DNA of 64,000 nt from NCBI GenBank assembly GCA_963827725.1, contig CAWHBM010000001.1, positions 682,001 to 746,000 of the forward strand. The letters are read 5' to 3'. Shown here in pieces: positions 17,688-26,657 of this stretch (positions are counted from its first letter, which is position 1; each line of letters opens with the position of its first letter). A program made the translations under genes and the position numbers. This DNA comes from VAXT01 sp963827725. Its GTDB lineage: Bacteria > Actinomycetota > Thermoleophilia > Gaiellales > Gaiellaceae. The notes beneath the pieces are model-generated. The model did not search any database. It saw only the letters and a program-made list of their open reading frames with translations, and had not been told where the DNA came from.

Positions 17688-19192
17688 TGGCCGACCGGGC
17701 CGTCCGCTCGACGATCGCCGGCTCCGCGCCGGCTCTCGGCGCGCTCGGGAGCTTGCGCCGCAGGGCGCAGGGCGTCACGGGTATCGGCGTCCGGCCGGGC
17801 CGCTCGTGGGCGGTTGCGCGGTTCTCGCTCGATGCGGCGATGCTTCTCACCGCCGGTGTCGCGGCGACGCTCGGCTCGAGCGCGGTGGACGTGCCCGCGC
17901 CGCCGGCCTTCTGGCTGGTCGTCTTCTCGGCGTTCGTCCTCGCCTTCTCAGCGGCTCGCGGTATGTACGGCTCGCGCCTCAACTACGAGTTGCTCGAAGA
18001 TCTGCGGAGCGTGCTGGTCGCCACATCGCTCGCGGCGATCGTCGTGCTGTCGATGCGCCAGCTGCTTACGGGGCCGCCGGACCTCTCTGCCCAGACGATT
18101 CGGATGTGGGCGTTCGCGCTCGTGTACGTCGCCGCCGGCCGGGTCGCACTCCACTGGTCCCGGGCGCAGTCCTACCGGCGCGGGGAGTCGGTTCGCCCGA
18201 CGCTGATCATCGGTGCCGGCAAGGTCGGCCGCCTCGCTGCGAAGAGGCTGCTCGCCCACCCCGAGCTCGGCCTCAAGCCGGTCGGCTTCCTCGACAAGGA
18301 TCCGATGGCCGCCGAGGACGATTCGCTGCCGCTCCCGGTGCTCGGTGCGAGTTGGGACCTCGACCGCGTGGCCACCCAGTACAAGGTCGAGCAGGTGATC
18401 GTCACCTTCTCGCGCGCTCCGCACGAGGTGATGCTCCGGCTCGTCAGGCGCTGCGAGGAGCTCGGTGTTCGCGTCGCGTTCGTCCCGCGCCTCTTCGAGA
18501 CCGTCACGAGCCGGCTCACCGTCGAGCATCTCGGCGGCCTGCCGCTGATCTCCGCGCGCCCCGCCAACCCGAAGGGCATGCAGTTCGCGATCAAGTACGC
18601 AGCCGATCGTCTCGTCGCCGGCGTGTTGCTCCTCCTCGCGCTGCCTCTGATGATCCCTGCCGCAGTCACGATCTTGCTCACGCTCGGCCGGCCGCTCTTC
18701 TTCCACCAGGTTCGTGTCGGCCGCGACGGACGAACCTTTGCGATGCTGAAGTTCAGGACGATGCGCCCCATCACCGAGGCCGGGGTCTCGCCGCAGGCGA
18801 TGGAGCTGCCTCCGGACACCGCCCCCGGAGGCGTCGAGGGCGGTGACCGTCGCACACGCTTCGGCACTTTCCTGCGGCGCACGTCGATCGACGAGCTGCC
18901 GCAGCTGATCAACGTCCTCAAGGGCGAGATGAGCCTGATCGGCCCACGGCCGGAGCGCCCGGAGTTCGTCGGCCTCTTCGAGCAGAGCGTCTACCGCTAC
19001 AGCGATCGGCACCGGGTCAAGTCCGGGATCACCGGTTGGGCCCAGGTACACGGTCTGCGCGGAAAGACGTCCCTGTCCGACCGGGTCGAGTGGGACAACT
19101 ACTACATCGCGAACTGGTCGCTCTGGCTCGACGTCAAGGTCTTGCTGCTGACGTTCCTCGCGGTCGCGCGTTCCCCCCGACACGTCGAATAG
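17687..19192 (+). CDS. undecaprenyl-phosphate sugar phosphotransferase (WbaP/WcaJ family)
   Basis: 501 residues. N-terminal four-helix membrane region (about 40-150), a CoA_binding_3/Rossmann part (TLIIGAGKVGRLAAKRLL near 176-193), a further TM near 305-325, and the C-terminal bacterial sugar transferase catalytic domain (FHQVRVGRDGRTFAMLKFRTM, RTSIDELPQLINVLKGEMSLIGPRP, GITGWAQVHGLRG). It starts polymer synthesis by moving a sugar-1-phosphate onto undecaprenyl phosphate. Its position last in the locus is common for polyisoprenyl-phosphate hexose-1-P transferases. Confidence 0.93.
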   Translation: MADRAVRSTIAGSAPALGALGSLRRRAQGVTGIGVRPGRSWAVARFSLDAAMLLTAGVAATLGSSAVDVPAPPAFWLVVFSAFVLAFSAARGMYGSRLNYELLEDLRSVLVATSLAAIVVLSMRQLLTGPPDLSAQTIRMWAFALVYVAAGRVALHWSRAQSYRRGESVRPTLIIGAGKVGRLAAKRLLAHPELGLKPVGFLDKDPMAAEDDSLPLPVLGASWDLDRVATQYKVEQVIVTFSRAPHEVMLRLVRRCEELGVRVAFVPRLFETVTSRLTVEHLGGLPLISARPANPKGMQFAIKYAADRLVAGVLLLLALPLMIPAAVTILLTLGRPLFFHQVRVGRDGRTFAMLKFRTMRPITEAGVSPQAMELPPDTAPGGVEGGDRRTRFGTFLRRTSIDELPQLINVLKGEMSLIGPRPERPEFVGLFEQSVYRYSDRHRVKSGITGWAQVHGLRGKTSLSDRVEWDNYYIANWSLWLDVKVLLLTFLAVARSPRHVE

Positions 19193-19236
19193 GTGGCTCC
19201 AGGGCGGGGCTGACCGGAGACCGGCGTGGCCCCTCC

Positions 19237-19262
19237 GACTTTGCAACAGACTGTTGCTAAGT
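19237..19262. repeat. 26-bp near-palindrome, copy 1
   Basis: The core GCAACAGACTGTTGC is a perfect dyad around a central A, extended by ACTT and AAGT arms with one symmetric mismatch. This copy follows the sugar phosphotransferase gene and overlaps the last codons and TAG stop of a small minus-strand ORF. Identical copies occur at 27191-27216 and 30623-30648. It is AT-rich relative to its surroundings. Confidence 0.9.
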
Positions 19263-19397
19263 ACCGGTGCCGCGGACTAGCAGCGCGCTGCCTGCCACGA
19301 ATGTGACCAGCGCTGGGACCGCGGCGACCCCGAAAGACAGCGAAGCGAGGACGCTTTCGCCCACTACGAACAGCCCAAGTGCGTAGACCCTGCTCAC
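19257..19397 (-). CDS. small membrane peptide (46 residues), unknown
   Basis: GTG start preceded at good distance by GGGGGAGGGG. The peptide is almost wholly hydrophobic (LGLFVVGESVLASL, VPALVTFVAGSALLV), predicting two short membrane helices, and ends at a TAG lying within repeat copy 1. No homology recognised. It is supported only by ribosome-binding site and composition. Confidence 0.4.
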   Translation of the reverse strand: MSRVYALGLFVVGESVLASLSFGVAAVPALVTFVAGSALLVRGTGT

Positions 19398-19562
19398 TTC
19401 CCCTCCCCCGTAAAACCCGCTCTTAGCGTACGTGGTTTCACCCCTTACGTAAAGCCTTTGTGAATCCGGGTCGATAGGGGTTGCGGGCCTGCGGTGGCGC
19501 CCGAGGCGTCGGCTAACATGAGGCTCGTTTCGTCGTTCGAGCTGTAGGGAGCGGTCACCCGG
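19398..19562. promoter_or_regulatory. clpC upstream region
   Basis: 165 bp between the small membrane ORF and clpC. It contains the 8-bp palindrome TTACGTAA (19445-19452) and a related GCGTACGTGG just upstream. A CtsR heptamer repeat or a clear ClgR site was not found. A weak GGGAGCGG precedes the TTG start of clpC. Confidence 0.3.
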
Positions 19563-22098
19563 TTGTTTGAGAGGTTCACAGAGAGAGCGCGCCAAGTAGT
19601 CGTCCTCGCACAGGACGAGGCCCGCGCGCTCAAGCACAACTACATCGGCACCGAGCACATCCTGCTCGGGCTTCTCCGCGAGGAGGAGGGGCTGGCCGCG
19701 CGGGTGCTCGAGTCGCTCGACATCACGGTCGAGGAGGTGCGCGCTCAGATCGCGCGCATCGTCGGCCAGGGCGACGAGGTGACGACGGGCCAGATCCCGT
19801 TCACCCCGCGCGCCAAGAAGGTGCTCGAGCTGGCGCTCCGCGAGGCCCTTTCGCTGGGCCACAACTACATCGGCACCGAGCACATCCTGCTCGGCCTCGT
19901 GCGTGAGAACGAAGGAGTCGCGGCGCGGATCCTGCTCGACTTCGACGCCGACGCCGAGAAGATTCGCAACGAGATCATCCGCATGCTCTCCGGCCCCGGC
20001 CGTCGCCAGCAGGGCGGAGGCGCGGCGCCCGGCGAGAAGACCAAGAGCTCGAAGCTCCTCGACCAGTTCGGCCGCAACCTGACGCGGCAGTCCTCCGAGG
20101 GCAAGCTCGACCCCGTCGTCGGCCGTGCCACGGAGATCGAGCGCGTGATGCAGATCCTGTCGCGCCGCACGAAGAACAACCCGGTCCTGATCGGCGAGCC
20201 CGGCGTCGGCAAGACGGCGGTCGTGGAAGGTCTCGCGGCGCGCATCGCCGGCAACCAGGTGCCCGAGCTGCTCAAGGGCAAGCAGATCTACACGCTCGAC
20301 CTCGCCGCCCTCGTCGCCGGCTCCAAGTACCGCGGCGAGTTCGAGGAGCGCCTCAAGAAGGTCATGAAGGAGATCATGCAGCGGGGCGACATCATCCTGT
20401 TCATCGACGAGCTCCATAACCTCGTCGGAGCCGGCGCGGCCGAGGGCGCGATCGACGCCGCCTCGATCCTGAAGCCGGCTTTGGCGCGCGGCGAGCTCCA
20501 GACGATCGGCGCGACGACGCTCGACGAGTACCGCAAGTACCTCGAGCGCGACGCAGCCCTCGAGCGGCGCTTCCAGCAGATTCGCGTCGACGAGCCGTCC
20601 GTGGACGACACAGTCGAGATCCTGCGCGGCCTGCGCGACCGGTACGAGGCGCACCACCGCTGCAAGATCTCCGACGACGCCCTGCGCGCGGCCGCGATCC
20701 TCGCCGACCGCTACATCCAGGACCGTCATTTGCCCGACAAGGCGATCGACCTCGTCGACGAGGCCGCTTCGCGGATGCGCATCAAGAACATGACCGCGCC
20801 GCCGCGCTACCGCGAGCTCGAGGACGAGATCACGAAGGTCCGGGGCGAGAAGGAGGACGCGATCGAGGCCCAGGAGTTCGAGAAGGCCGCATCGCTCCGC
20901 GACAAGGAGCGGAAGCTGACGCAGAAGAAGCGCGAGCTCGAGGACAGCTGGCACGCCGAGGAGGGGGAGGACCAGCCCCAGATCGGCGAGGAGGAGATCG
21001 CTGACATCGTCTCGATGTGGACGGGCATCCCGGTCTTCAAGCTGACCGAGGCCGAGTCGCAGAAGCTGATCCGCATGGAGGACGAGCTGCACAAGCGCGT
21101 GGTCGGCCAGCAGGAAGCGATCGTCGCCGTCTCCAAGTCGATCCGCCGCGCGCGGGCGGGAATCAAGGATCCCGAAGCGCCCGACCGGCTCGTTCATCTT
21201 CCTCGGCCCATCCGGCGTCGGGAAGACCGAGCTTGCGCGCACGCTCGCCGAGTTCCTGTTCGGCGACGAGGACGCGATGATCCAGGTCGACATGTCGGAG
21301 TACATGGAGAAGCACTCCGTGTCCCGGCTGGTTGGCTCGCCGCCCGGCTACATCGGCTACGACGAAGGCGGCCAGCTCACCGAGGCCGTCCGCCGCAAGC
21401 CGTACTCGGTCGTGCTCCTCGACGAGATCGAGAAGGCACACCCGGACGTCTTCAACATCCTGCTCCAGATCCTCGAGGACGGGAAGCTGACCGACGCCCA
21501 GGGGCGCAAAGTCGACTTCCGCAACACGATCGTGATCATGACGTCGAATATCGGCGCCGCGCAGATCTCCAAGAACCAGACGCTCGGCTTCTCGATCGGC
21601 GACGAGCAGGGGCTCTCGTACGACGAGATGAAGGAGCGCGTCATGGGCGAGCTCAAGAAGGTCTTCCGCCCCGAGCTCCTGAACCGCATCGACGAAGTGA
21701 TCGTCTTCCACAAGCTCGCGAAGGAAGAGATCAAGGTGATCGTCGGGATGATGATGCAGCGGTTGCGTGACCAGATGGGAGAGCACGCGGCGGAGGTATC
21801 GCTCACCGACGAGGCCACGGACTTGCTCGTGAACAAGGGCTACGACCCGACCATGGGCGCCCGGCCGCTGCGCCGTGCGATCCAGCGCTTCATCGAGGAT
21901 CCGCTCGCCGACTTCGTGCTCGGCCGCGAGCTGAAGCCCGGCTCGACGATCCTGGTCGACAAGAAGCGAGACAGCGAGGACGAGGTCGAGCTCACGATCA
22001 TCCCGGGCGCCCCGCCCGAGGAGCCCGAGAAGGTCACCGTCCCGCCCGAGGAGCCGGCCGCCGAAGGCGACGACGACTCGGACGAGACCGCCGCGTAG
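19563..22098 (+). CDS. clpC: ClpC ATPase (Clp/Hsp100), frameshifted
   Basis: Conceptually 844 residues from TTG. Two Clp-N repeats (each with NYIGTEHILLGL), D1 with Walker A GEPGVGKTA and arginine-finger region, UVR-type middle domain (EAQEFEKAASLRDKERKL), then D2 with GPSGVGKTELA, VLLDEIEKAH and GYDPTMGARPLRR. It unfolds substrates for ClpP. One extra C in a CCC run at 21171-21173 (GAT CCC GAAG, expected GAT CCG AAG) breaks the frame just before D2; all else is intact, so a consensus error is more likely than a dead gene. Downstream is a hairpin at 22122-22141. Confidence 0.92.
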
Positions 22099-22121
22099 CG
22101 TTCCGCTAGGCGCTGCATACT

Positions 22122-22141
22122 CCTCGTCCCTGAGAACGAGG
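22122..22141 (+). terminator. possible clpC terminator
   Basis: CCTCGT and ACGAGG form a 6-bp stem with an eight-base loop about 25 bases after the clpC stop. No T-tract follows, so termination would be weak. Confidence 0.35.
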
Positions 22142-22220
22142 GATTGGAAAAGTGCAATCACCCCTTAAGGTGAGATCGAAGGTCGCTTCGACCCACAAAC
22201 GAGGAGAGGGGACTGCGGCA

Positions 22221-23157
22221 ATGAGGGGGACTCGGGAGCGCGTGCTCGCGCACGCGAAAATGTCGACGTGTATGCTCAGCGTCGTGGTTGATTGCCGCGG
22301 CGCTGGCGCTGTCGTTCTTCGTGCTTACGGCATCGGCCGGGGCCGGGATCGCCGGGCCGAACAGCAGCGGGCTGGGGAGCCTCGATCGCCCGTCGGCGGT
22401 CTGCCCGGGACGGGCGACGCGCACAACGGACGAAATGGAAGGTTCAGGTCGGCGACTCGATGACAGGCGGCGATCAGGAGACGTCACCGATCCGAACCTC
22501 GCCGGCGCGACGGAGGCTGACGTCGTCATCAAGAGCTCCGCGCGCGGCAACGTCACGGTTCGCGGGACCAAGTCGGGGACCACGATCACGTTCTCGTGGA
22601 ATGTGCCGTCGAGCGCCTGCGCGACGATGGTCGTCGCCTACGGGCCTGTGGGCTCGAACCCGAACGGGAACAACACGAACAATGACCTGATCCGGGTCCT
22701 GTTCAACCCGCCGGGCTCGACAGCGGTCGCCGGTTTCGCGGCCGTGGACGGTTCGGGGAACGTCATCGGCTGTGGTGGGCCGCCGCCACCGCCGCCACCG
22801 CCTCCACCGCCTCCGCCACCACCACCACCACCGCCACCTCCGCCACCTCCGCCACCTCCGCCACCTCCCCGCCACCTCCGCCGCCGCCTCCACCACCTCC
22901 GCCACCGCCTCCGCCTCCGCCACCTCCGCCACCACCTCCGCCGCCTACCGCCTCCGCCTCCTCCGCCACCGCCACCGCCACCGCCGGTGCCGCCGCCGCC
23001 ACCACCACCGCCGCCTCCGCCTCCGCCTGCGCCAAAGGCCAAGAAGCTGAAGAAGTGCCCCAAGGGCACGAAGCGGGTCGGCAAGAAGTGCAAAAAGGTG
23101 AAGAAGGCCAAGAGGGCGAAGCCGATCAAGTTCGGAAAGCCGCCCTTCACCGGCTAA
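22221..23157 (+). CDS. secreted proline-rich protein, frame disturbed
   Basis: ATG at 22221 with upstream GAGAGGGG. The signal peptide appears split: MSTCMLSVV is in one frame and LIAAALALSFFVLTASAGAG in the next, consistent with an extra G at about 22286. The mature part has a beta-rich domain (EADVVIKSSARGNVTV, ITFSWNVPSSACATMVVAYG), a tract of about 80 prolines, and a basic tail with CPKGTKRVGKKCKKV. Inside the tract (about 22866-22945) the frame slips and returns. The frame from 22288 is open to the stop. Probably a cell-surface protein; no enzyme motif. Confidence 0.65.
22780..23036 (+). repeat. polyproline-encoding CCN low-complexity tract
   Basis: Imperfect tandem CCG/CCA/CCT codons, mostly of the form CCGCCACCT, encode the proline tract. 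The middle third is one base out of frame relative to both ends, so it reads Arg/His/Leu there. Such tracts are prone to slippage and to assembly error. Confidence 0.8.
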
Positions 23158-23177
23158 CCCAAGACCTTTCCGTGAAC

Positions 23178-23208
23178 GCGTCGCCCAGGGCACGTCCCCG
23201 GGCGACGC
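23178..23208. terminator. bidirectional terminator hairpin
   Basis: A perfect 9-bp stem, GCGTCGCCC and GGGCGACGC, with a 13-base loop between the convergent proline-rich and GFA-family genes. TTAT follows on the plus strand. Confidence 0.6.
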
Positions 23209-23214
23209 CGTTAT

Positions 23215-23631
23215 CTAGCCGCTAGCCGGTGGCGCGTCGGGGTACCGCGGTAGGCCGTCGTCCGGTAGCTCGTCCCACGGCGCGCGGGAGTCGACGTACG
23301 AGTGGCGCATGGGGTGGACCTGCGGGTCGCCGTCCAGCGCGCCGAGGCGGATCGAGATCCTCTCGCCCTCGGGCCACTGGCCGCCGAACAGGCTTGACCC
23401 GCACTGGACGCAGAACGCCTTGACGGCCCCGCCCGGGTCGTAGACGCGGATCAGCTCCTCGCCTTCGAGCAGCCGGAACTGCTCGCGGGGGATGTGGCCG
23501 ACCGTGAGCCCGAACGCGCCCGAATGCTTGCGGCAGCGCGAGCAGTGGCAGTGGATCGCGCGCGTGAACGGAAGCGTCACCTCGAACCTGACGCCTCCGC
23601 AGAGGCAGCTGCCGGCGACTGTCTCGGCCAT
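23215..23631 (-). CDS. GFA/CENP-V family zinc protein
   Basis: 138 residues. Zinc ligands CLCGG (residues 9-12), CHCSRC near 28-33 and CVQCG near 74-77 define the GFA (glutathione-dependent formaldehyde-activating enzyme/CENP-V) fold. Family members bind two zinc ions in a Mss4-like beta fold, but few have proven activity, so the formaldehyde role is not assured. It is a single-gene unit convergent with the proline-rich gene and divergent from the EamA transporter. Confidence 0.87.
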   Translation of the reverse strand: MAETVAGSCLCGGVRFEVTLPFTRAIHCHCSRCRKHSGAFGLTVGHIPREQFRLLEGEELIRVYDPGGAVKAFCVQCGSSLFGGQWPEGERISIRLGALDGDPQVHPMRHSYVDSRAPWDELPDDGLPRYPDAPPASG

Positions 23632-23658
23632 TGCAGAAACTCTACGTAGGCTGAGCGG

Positions 23659-24567
23659 GTGCGGCGAGCGCTCACCAACCGGCCTGCTCTCGGCGTGCTC
23701 ATCGGTGCGTTCGCGATCGCTTTCTCAGGGATCCTGTACCGGCTCTCCGAGGTCTCTCCGTCCACCGGCGCTTTCTGGCGCTGTGCCCTGGCCCTGCCTC
23801 CGCTCTGGCTCCTCGCGCGTCGCGAGGACAGCAAGCTCGGCCCGCGGCCCAAGCGTCTCAAGCGCGCGGCGTGGCTTGGAGGCGCGTTCTTTGCCGCCGA
23901 CCTGATCCTGTGGCACTACTCGATCGAGTACGTCGGAGCCGGACTGGCGACGGTGCTCGGCAATACGCAGGTCGTGCTCGTCGGGCTCCTCGCTTGGCTG
24001 CTCTTTCGCGAACGGCCGGCGAGTAGCTCGCTGGTCGCGATTCCAATAGCGATGCTCGGGATCCTGCTCATCTCGGGCGTCCTCGAAAACGGTGCCTACG
24101 GGGAAAACCCCAAGCTGGGAGCCGTCTACGGCCTGCTCACCGGCATCGCGTACTCGGGGTTCCTGCTCGCGCTACGGAGAGGTTCCGGGGATCGCGGCCG
24201 GGTCGCTGGCCCGCTCTACGACGCGACGCTCGCGAGCGCGGTCTGCGTCGTCCCGATCGGGCTCGTGATCGGCGACCTCGACTTCACTCCGTCGGTGGAG
24301 GCCATGGCCTGGCTGATCGTCCTCGCCCTCAGCTCGCAGGTCGTCGGCTGGCTCCTGATCACGGTCTCGCTGGGACGGCTGCCCACGGCGAAGACGTCCG
24401 TGCTGCTGACCTTGCAGCCGCTCCTGGCCGTGCTCTTCGCCGCGTTGATCGTGGACGAGCGGCCCTCGCCGCTGCAGCTCGTCGGCGCGGCAGCGATCCT
24501 CTCCGGGCTCCTCATCGCCTCGATTGGTCGGCGGCCGCAACCGCTCGAGACAGTCCCCGAGCATTAG
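23659..24567 (+). CDS. EamA/DMT-family transporter
   Basis: 302 residues, GTG start, ten hydrophobic segments arranged as two EamA repeats (about 8-125 and 150-290). Landmarks are SPSTGAFWRCALALPPLWLLA in the first repeat and GRLPTAKTSVLLTLQPLLAVLFAALIVDERPS in the second, typical of drug/metabolite transporters exporting amino acids or nucleotide-type metabolites. Substrate unknown. Confidence 0.88.
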   Translation: MRRALTNRPALGVLIGAFAIAFSGILYRLSEVSPSTGAFWRCALALPPLWLLARREDSKLGPRPKRLKRAAWLGGAFFAADLILWHYSIEYVGAGLATVLGNTQVVLVGLLAWLLFRERPASSSLVAIPIAMLGILLISGVLENGAYGENPKLGAVYGLLTGIAYSGFLLALRRGSGDRGRVAGPLYDATLASAVCVVPIGLVIGDLDFTPSVEAMAWLIVLALSSQVVGWLLITVSLGRLPTAKTSVLLTLQPLLAVLFAALIVDERPSPLQLVGAAAILSGLLIASIGRRPQPLETVPEH

Positions 24568-24617
24568 GCACGGTTTCGGCACAGTTGGCGTCGGACCGCG
24601 CTCGTAGACTCGACGGC

Positions 24618-25964
24618 ATGGCAAAGACGGCCGCCCTCCACTTCTCCTGCTCCGATTGCGGGTACTCGACCGGTCGCTGGCTTGGGCGCTGTCCGAGTTG
24701 CGCGAGCTTCGGCACGCTCGTCGAGCAGGCACCGCCTGCCGCGAACGGCCAGGCCGAGGCGAAGCCGCTGCTCCGCCTCGCCGACGTGGAGGTCGACGAC
24801 GCCGCACGGATTCCGACCGGCGTGTCGGAGCTCGATCGCGTGCTCGGCGGCGGGCTCGTTCCGGCTTCGCTCGTCCTCGTGGGCGGCGAGCCGGGCGTCG
24901 GCAAGTCGACGCTTCTGCTGATGGCGCTCGCCGCGATGTCACGCGAACGACGCGCGCTGCTCGTCACAGGCGAGGAGTCGATGGCGCAGGTGAAGCTTCG
25001 AGCTGCCCGGCTCGGCGGCGCCGAGCAGGTGGAGATCCTCGCCGAGACGAATCTGGAGACGGTCTGTGCGACGCTCGAGCGCGAGCGGCCTGACGTCTGC
25101 GTGATCGACTCGGTGCAGACGCTCTACTCGGCCGACATCGGCTCCGCGCCGGGCTCGGTCGGCCAGGTTCGCGAGGCTGCGGCTCGGTTGCTTCGGGTAG
25201 GCAAGGAGTCCGGCGTCGCGCTCTTCCTCGTCGGGCACGTCACCAAGGACGGGTCGGTCGCAGGCCCGCGCGTGCTCGAGCACCTCGTCGACTGCGTGCT
25301 CCAGTTCGAGGGCGATCGCTACCACGCGCACCGGGTGCTTCGGGCAGCGAAGAACCGCTTCGGCTCGACGAACGAGATCGGCGTCTTCGAGATGACTGGC
25401 ACAGGGCTGCAGGGCGTCCCCGACCCTTCCGCGGTCTTCGGGCAGAGCGACGGCGAGGTGGGGGCGGCTGTCGCGTGCGCACTCGAAGGCACACGGCCGC
25501 TCCTGCTCGAGATCCAGGCGCTCGTGTCTCCCAGCGACCTCGCCATGCCACGCCGGGTCGCCACCGGGGTCGACCCGAAGCGGCTCGCGATGATCGTCGC
25601 CGTCCTCTCCCGGCATGCCGGGCTCTCTCTCGGCCAGGCCGACGTCTTCGTGAACGTCGCCGGCGGACTGCGGATCGACGAGCCCGGCGCCGACCTCACA
25701 GTCGCCCTCGCCATCGCCTCTGCGGCTCGGGGCGAGGCACTCCGCTCCGGCACCGCATCGTTCGGCGAGATCGGGCTTACGGGCCGGTTGCGACCGGCAA
25801 CCCAGGCCGAGCGCCGGGCGCAGGAGTGCGCGAAGCTCGGCTTGAGCTCGGTGCTGGTACCCGCCGGCACAGAAGCACGGGCAAAGATCGAGCTCGTGCA
25901 GGCGGACACACTCCGTAGCGCGGTTTCCGAAGCCCTGGTGAAGGCCAAAATTCAGGCTGCGTAG
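24618..25964 (+). CDS. radA: DNA repair protein RadA (Sms)
   Basis: 448 residues from the ATG at 24618. Domains in order: C4 zinc finger (CSDCG, CPSC), RecA-like ATPase with Walker A GGEPGVGKST near residue 96, the RadA KNRFGST motif near 250, and a Lon-like C-terminal domain (GGLRIDEPGADLTVALAIASA). It drives branch migration in recombination. It opens the radA-carD-ispD-ispF order also seen in Firmicutes and Actinobacteria. Confidence 0.95.
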   Translation: MAKTAALHFSCSDCGYSTGRWLGRCPSCASFGTLVEQAPPAANGQAEAKPLLRLADVEVDDAARIPTGVSELDRVLGGGLVPASLVLVGGEPGVGKSTLLLMALAAMSRERRALLVTGEESMAQVKLRAARLGGAEQVEILAETNLETVCATLERERPDVCVIDSVQTLYSADIGSAPGSVGQVREAAARLLRVGKESGVALFLVGHVTKDGSVAGPRVLEHLVDCVLQFEGDRYHAHRVLRAAKNRFGSTNEIGVFEMTGTGLQGVPDPSAVFGQSDGEVGAAVACALEGTRPLLLEIQALVSPSDLAMPRRVATGVDPKRLAMIVAVLSRHAGLSLGQADVFVNVAGGLRIDEPGADLTVALAIASAARGEALRSGTASFGEIGLTGRLRPATQAERRAQECAKLGLSSVLVPAGTEARAKIELVQADTLRSAVSEALVKAKIQAA

Positions 25965-25985
25965 CCTCTCTGAGCAGGGCTTTTT
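25963..25985 (+). terminator. radA terminator
   Basis: AGCCT and GGGCT form a short stem (nine-base loop) immediately followed by TTTTT, overlapping the radA stop codon. It is a modest but classical intrinsic terminator shape. Confidence 0.5.
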
Positions 25986-26104
25986 CGGGAAAAGCTGCGA
26001 AAAAGTGGCTTTTTCCAGCTACTTTTGATATCCTAGATCTCGTTCGCCGGCAGTGTCCAGCTGCCGGCGGCTTGGCGAAATCAGACGGAATTGGGAGGTC
26101 GGGC
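25986..26104 (+). promoter_or_regulatory. carD promoter and leader
   Basis: AT-rich for this genome. TATCCT at 26029-26034 is a candidate -10 box; no convincing -35 is seen 17 bases upstream. GGGAGG at about 26096 sits six bases before the TTG at 26105 and decides the carD start. Confidence 0.35.
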
Positions 26105-26638
26105 TTGTACAAGGTCGGCGACAAGGTCGTATATCCGCATCACGGAGCGGGCACCGTGGTCAAAAAGGACAAGCGGAAAGTGCTCGGTGAGGAGCGCGAA
26201 TACCTCACGATTCAGATCCTCCATAACGACATGACGGTCAATGTGCCGACCGAGAACGCCGACCGGGTCGGCCTCCGGAAAGTCATCGACGAGACCACTG
26301 TCGAGCAGGTGCTGAAGGCGCTGCGGGGCAGCGGCACCGTGATGCCGAAGAACTGGAACCGCCGCTTCAAGCACAACCGCGACAAGATGAAGACAGGCGA
26401 CATCTTCGAGCTCGCCGAGGTCGTGCGGAATCTGTCGCTGCGAGATCACGAGAAGGGCCTCTCCACCGGCGAGAAGCAGATGTTCGTCAAGGCCAAGAAG
26501 ATCCTCGTCTCCGAGCTCATGTACGCGAAGGGCATGGACGAGGAAGAGGCCGCGGAGTGGCTCGACGACATTCTCGCGGGCGTGGGCGCGCCGAAGCGCA
26601 AGACCGCCACGAAAGAGAAGGTCGCGGCGAAGGCGTAA
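26105..26638 (+). CDS. carD: CarD family RNA polymerase-binding transcription factor
   Basis: 177 residues from the TTG at 26105, chosen for its GGGAGG site; a TTG at 26072 is also in frame. The N-terminal Tudor-like RNAP-interaction domain has YKVGDKVVYPHHGAGTV and the C-terminal helical DNA-binding domain has the MPKNWNRRFKHNRDK and EKGLSTGEKQMFVKAKKIL stretches. CarD stabilises open promoter complexes. It precedes ispD by 19 bases, probably one transcript. Confidence 0.95.
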   Translation: MYKVGDKVVYPHHGAGTVVKKDKRKVLGEEREYLTIQILHNDMTVNVPTENADRVGLRKVIDETTVEQVLKALRGSGTVMPKNWNRRFKHNRDKMKTGDIFELAEVVRNLSLRDHEKGLSTGEKQMFVKAKKILVSELMYAKGMDEEEAAEWLDDILAGVGAPKRKTATKEKVAAKA

Positions 26639-26657
26639 GCAGTAGCGTTCCTCGCCC

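Noticed and set aside
19237..19262. The 26-bp repeat as a sequencing adapter or a dif/lox-type site
   Set aside because: It matches no adapter or lox sequence I know, and it lacks the 11-6-11 layout of a dif site. Its in-frame position in two genes argues against adapter contamination, although only read data can exclude it.
19445..19452. TTACGTAA as a CtsR or ClgR operator of clpC
   Set aside because: It does not match the CtsR heptanucleotide direct repeat or the known ClgR consensus; listed only as a palindrome.
22780..23036. Regular short repeats resembling a CRISPR array
   Set aside because: The periodicity is codon-level (CCN) in a polyproline coding tract; there are no uniform repeats with unique spacers and no cas genes.
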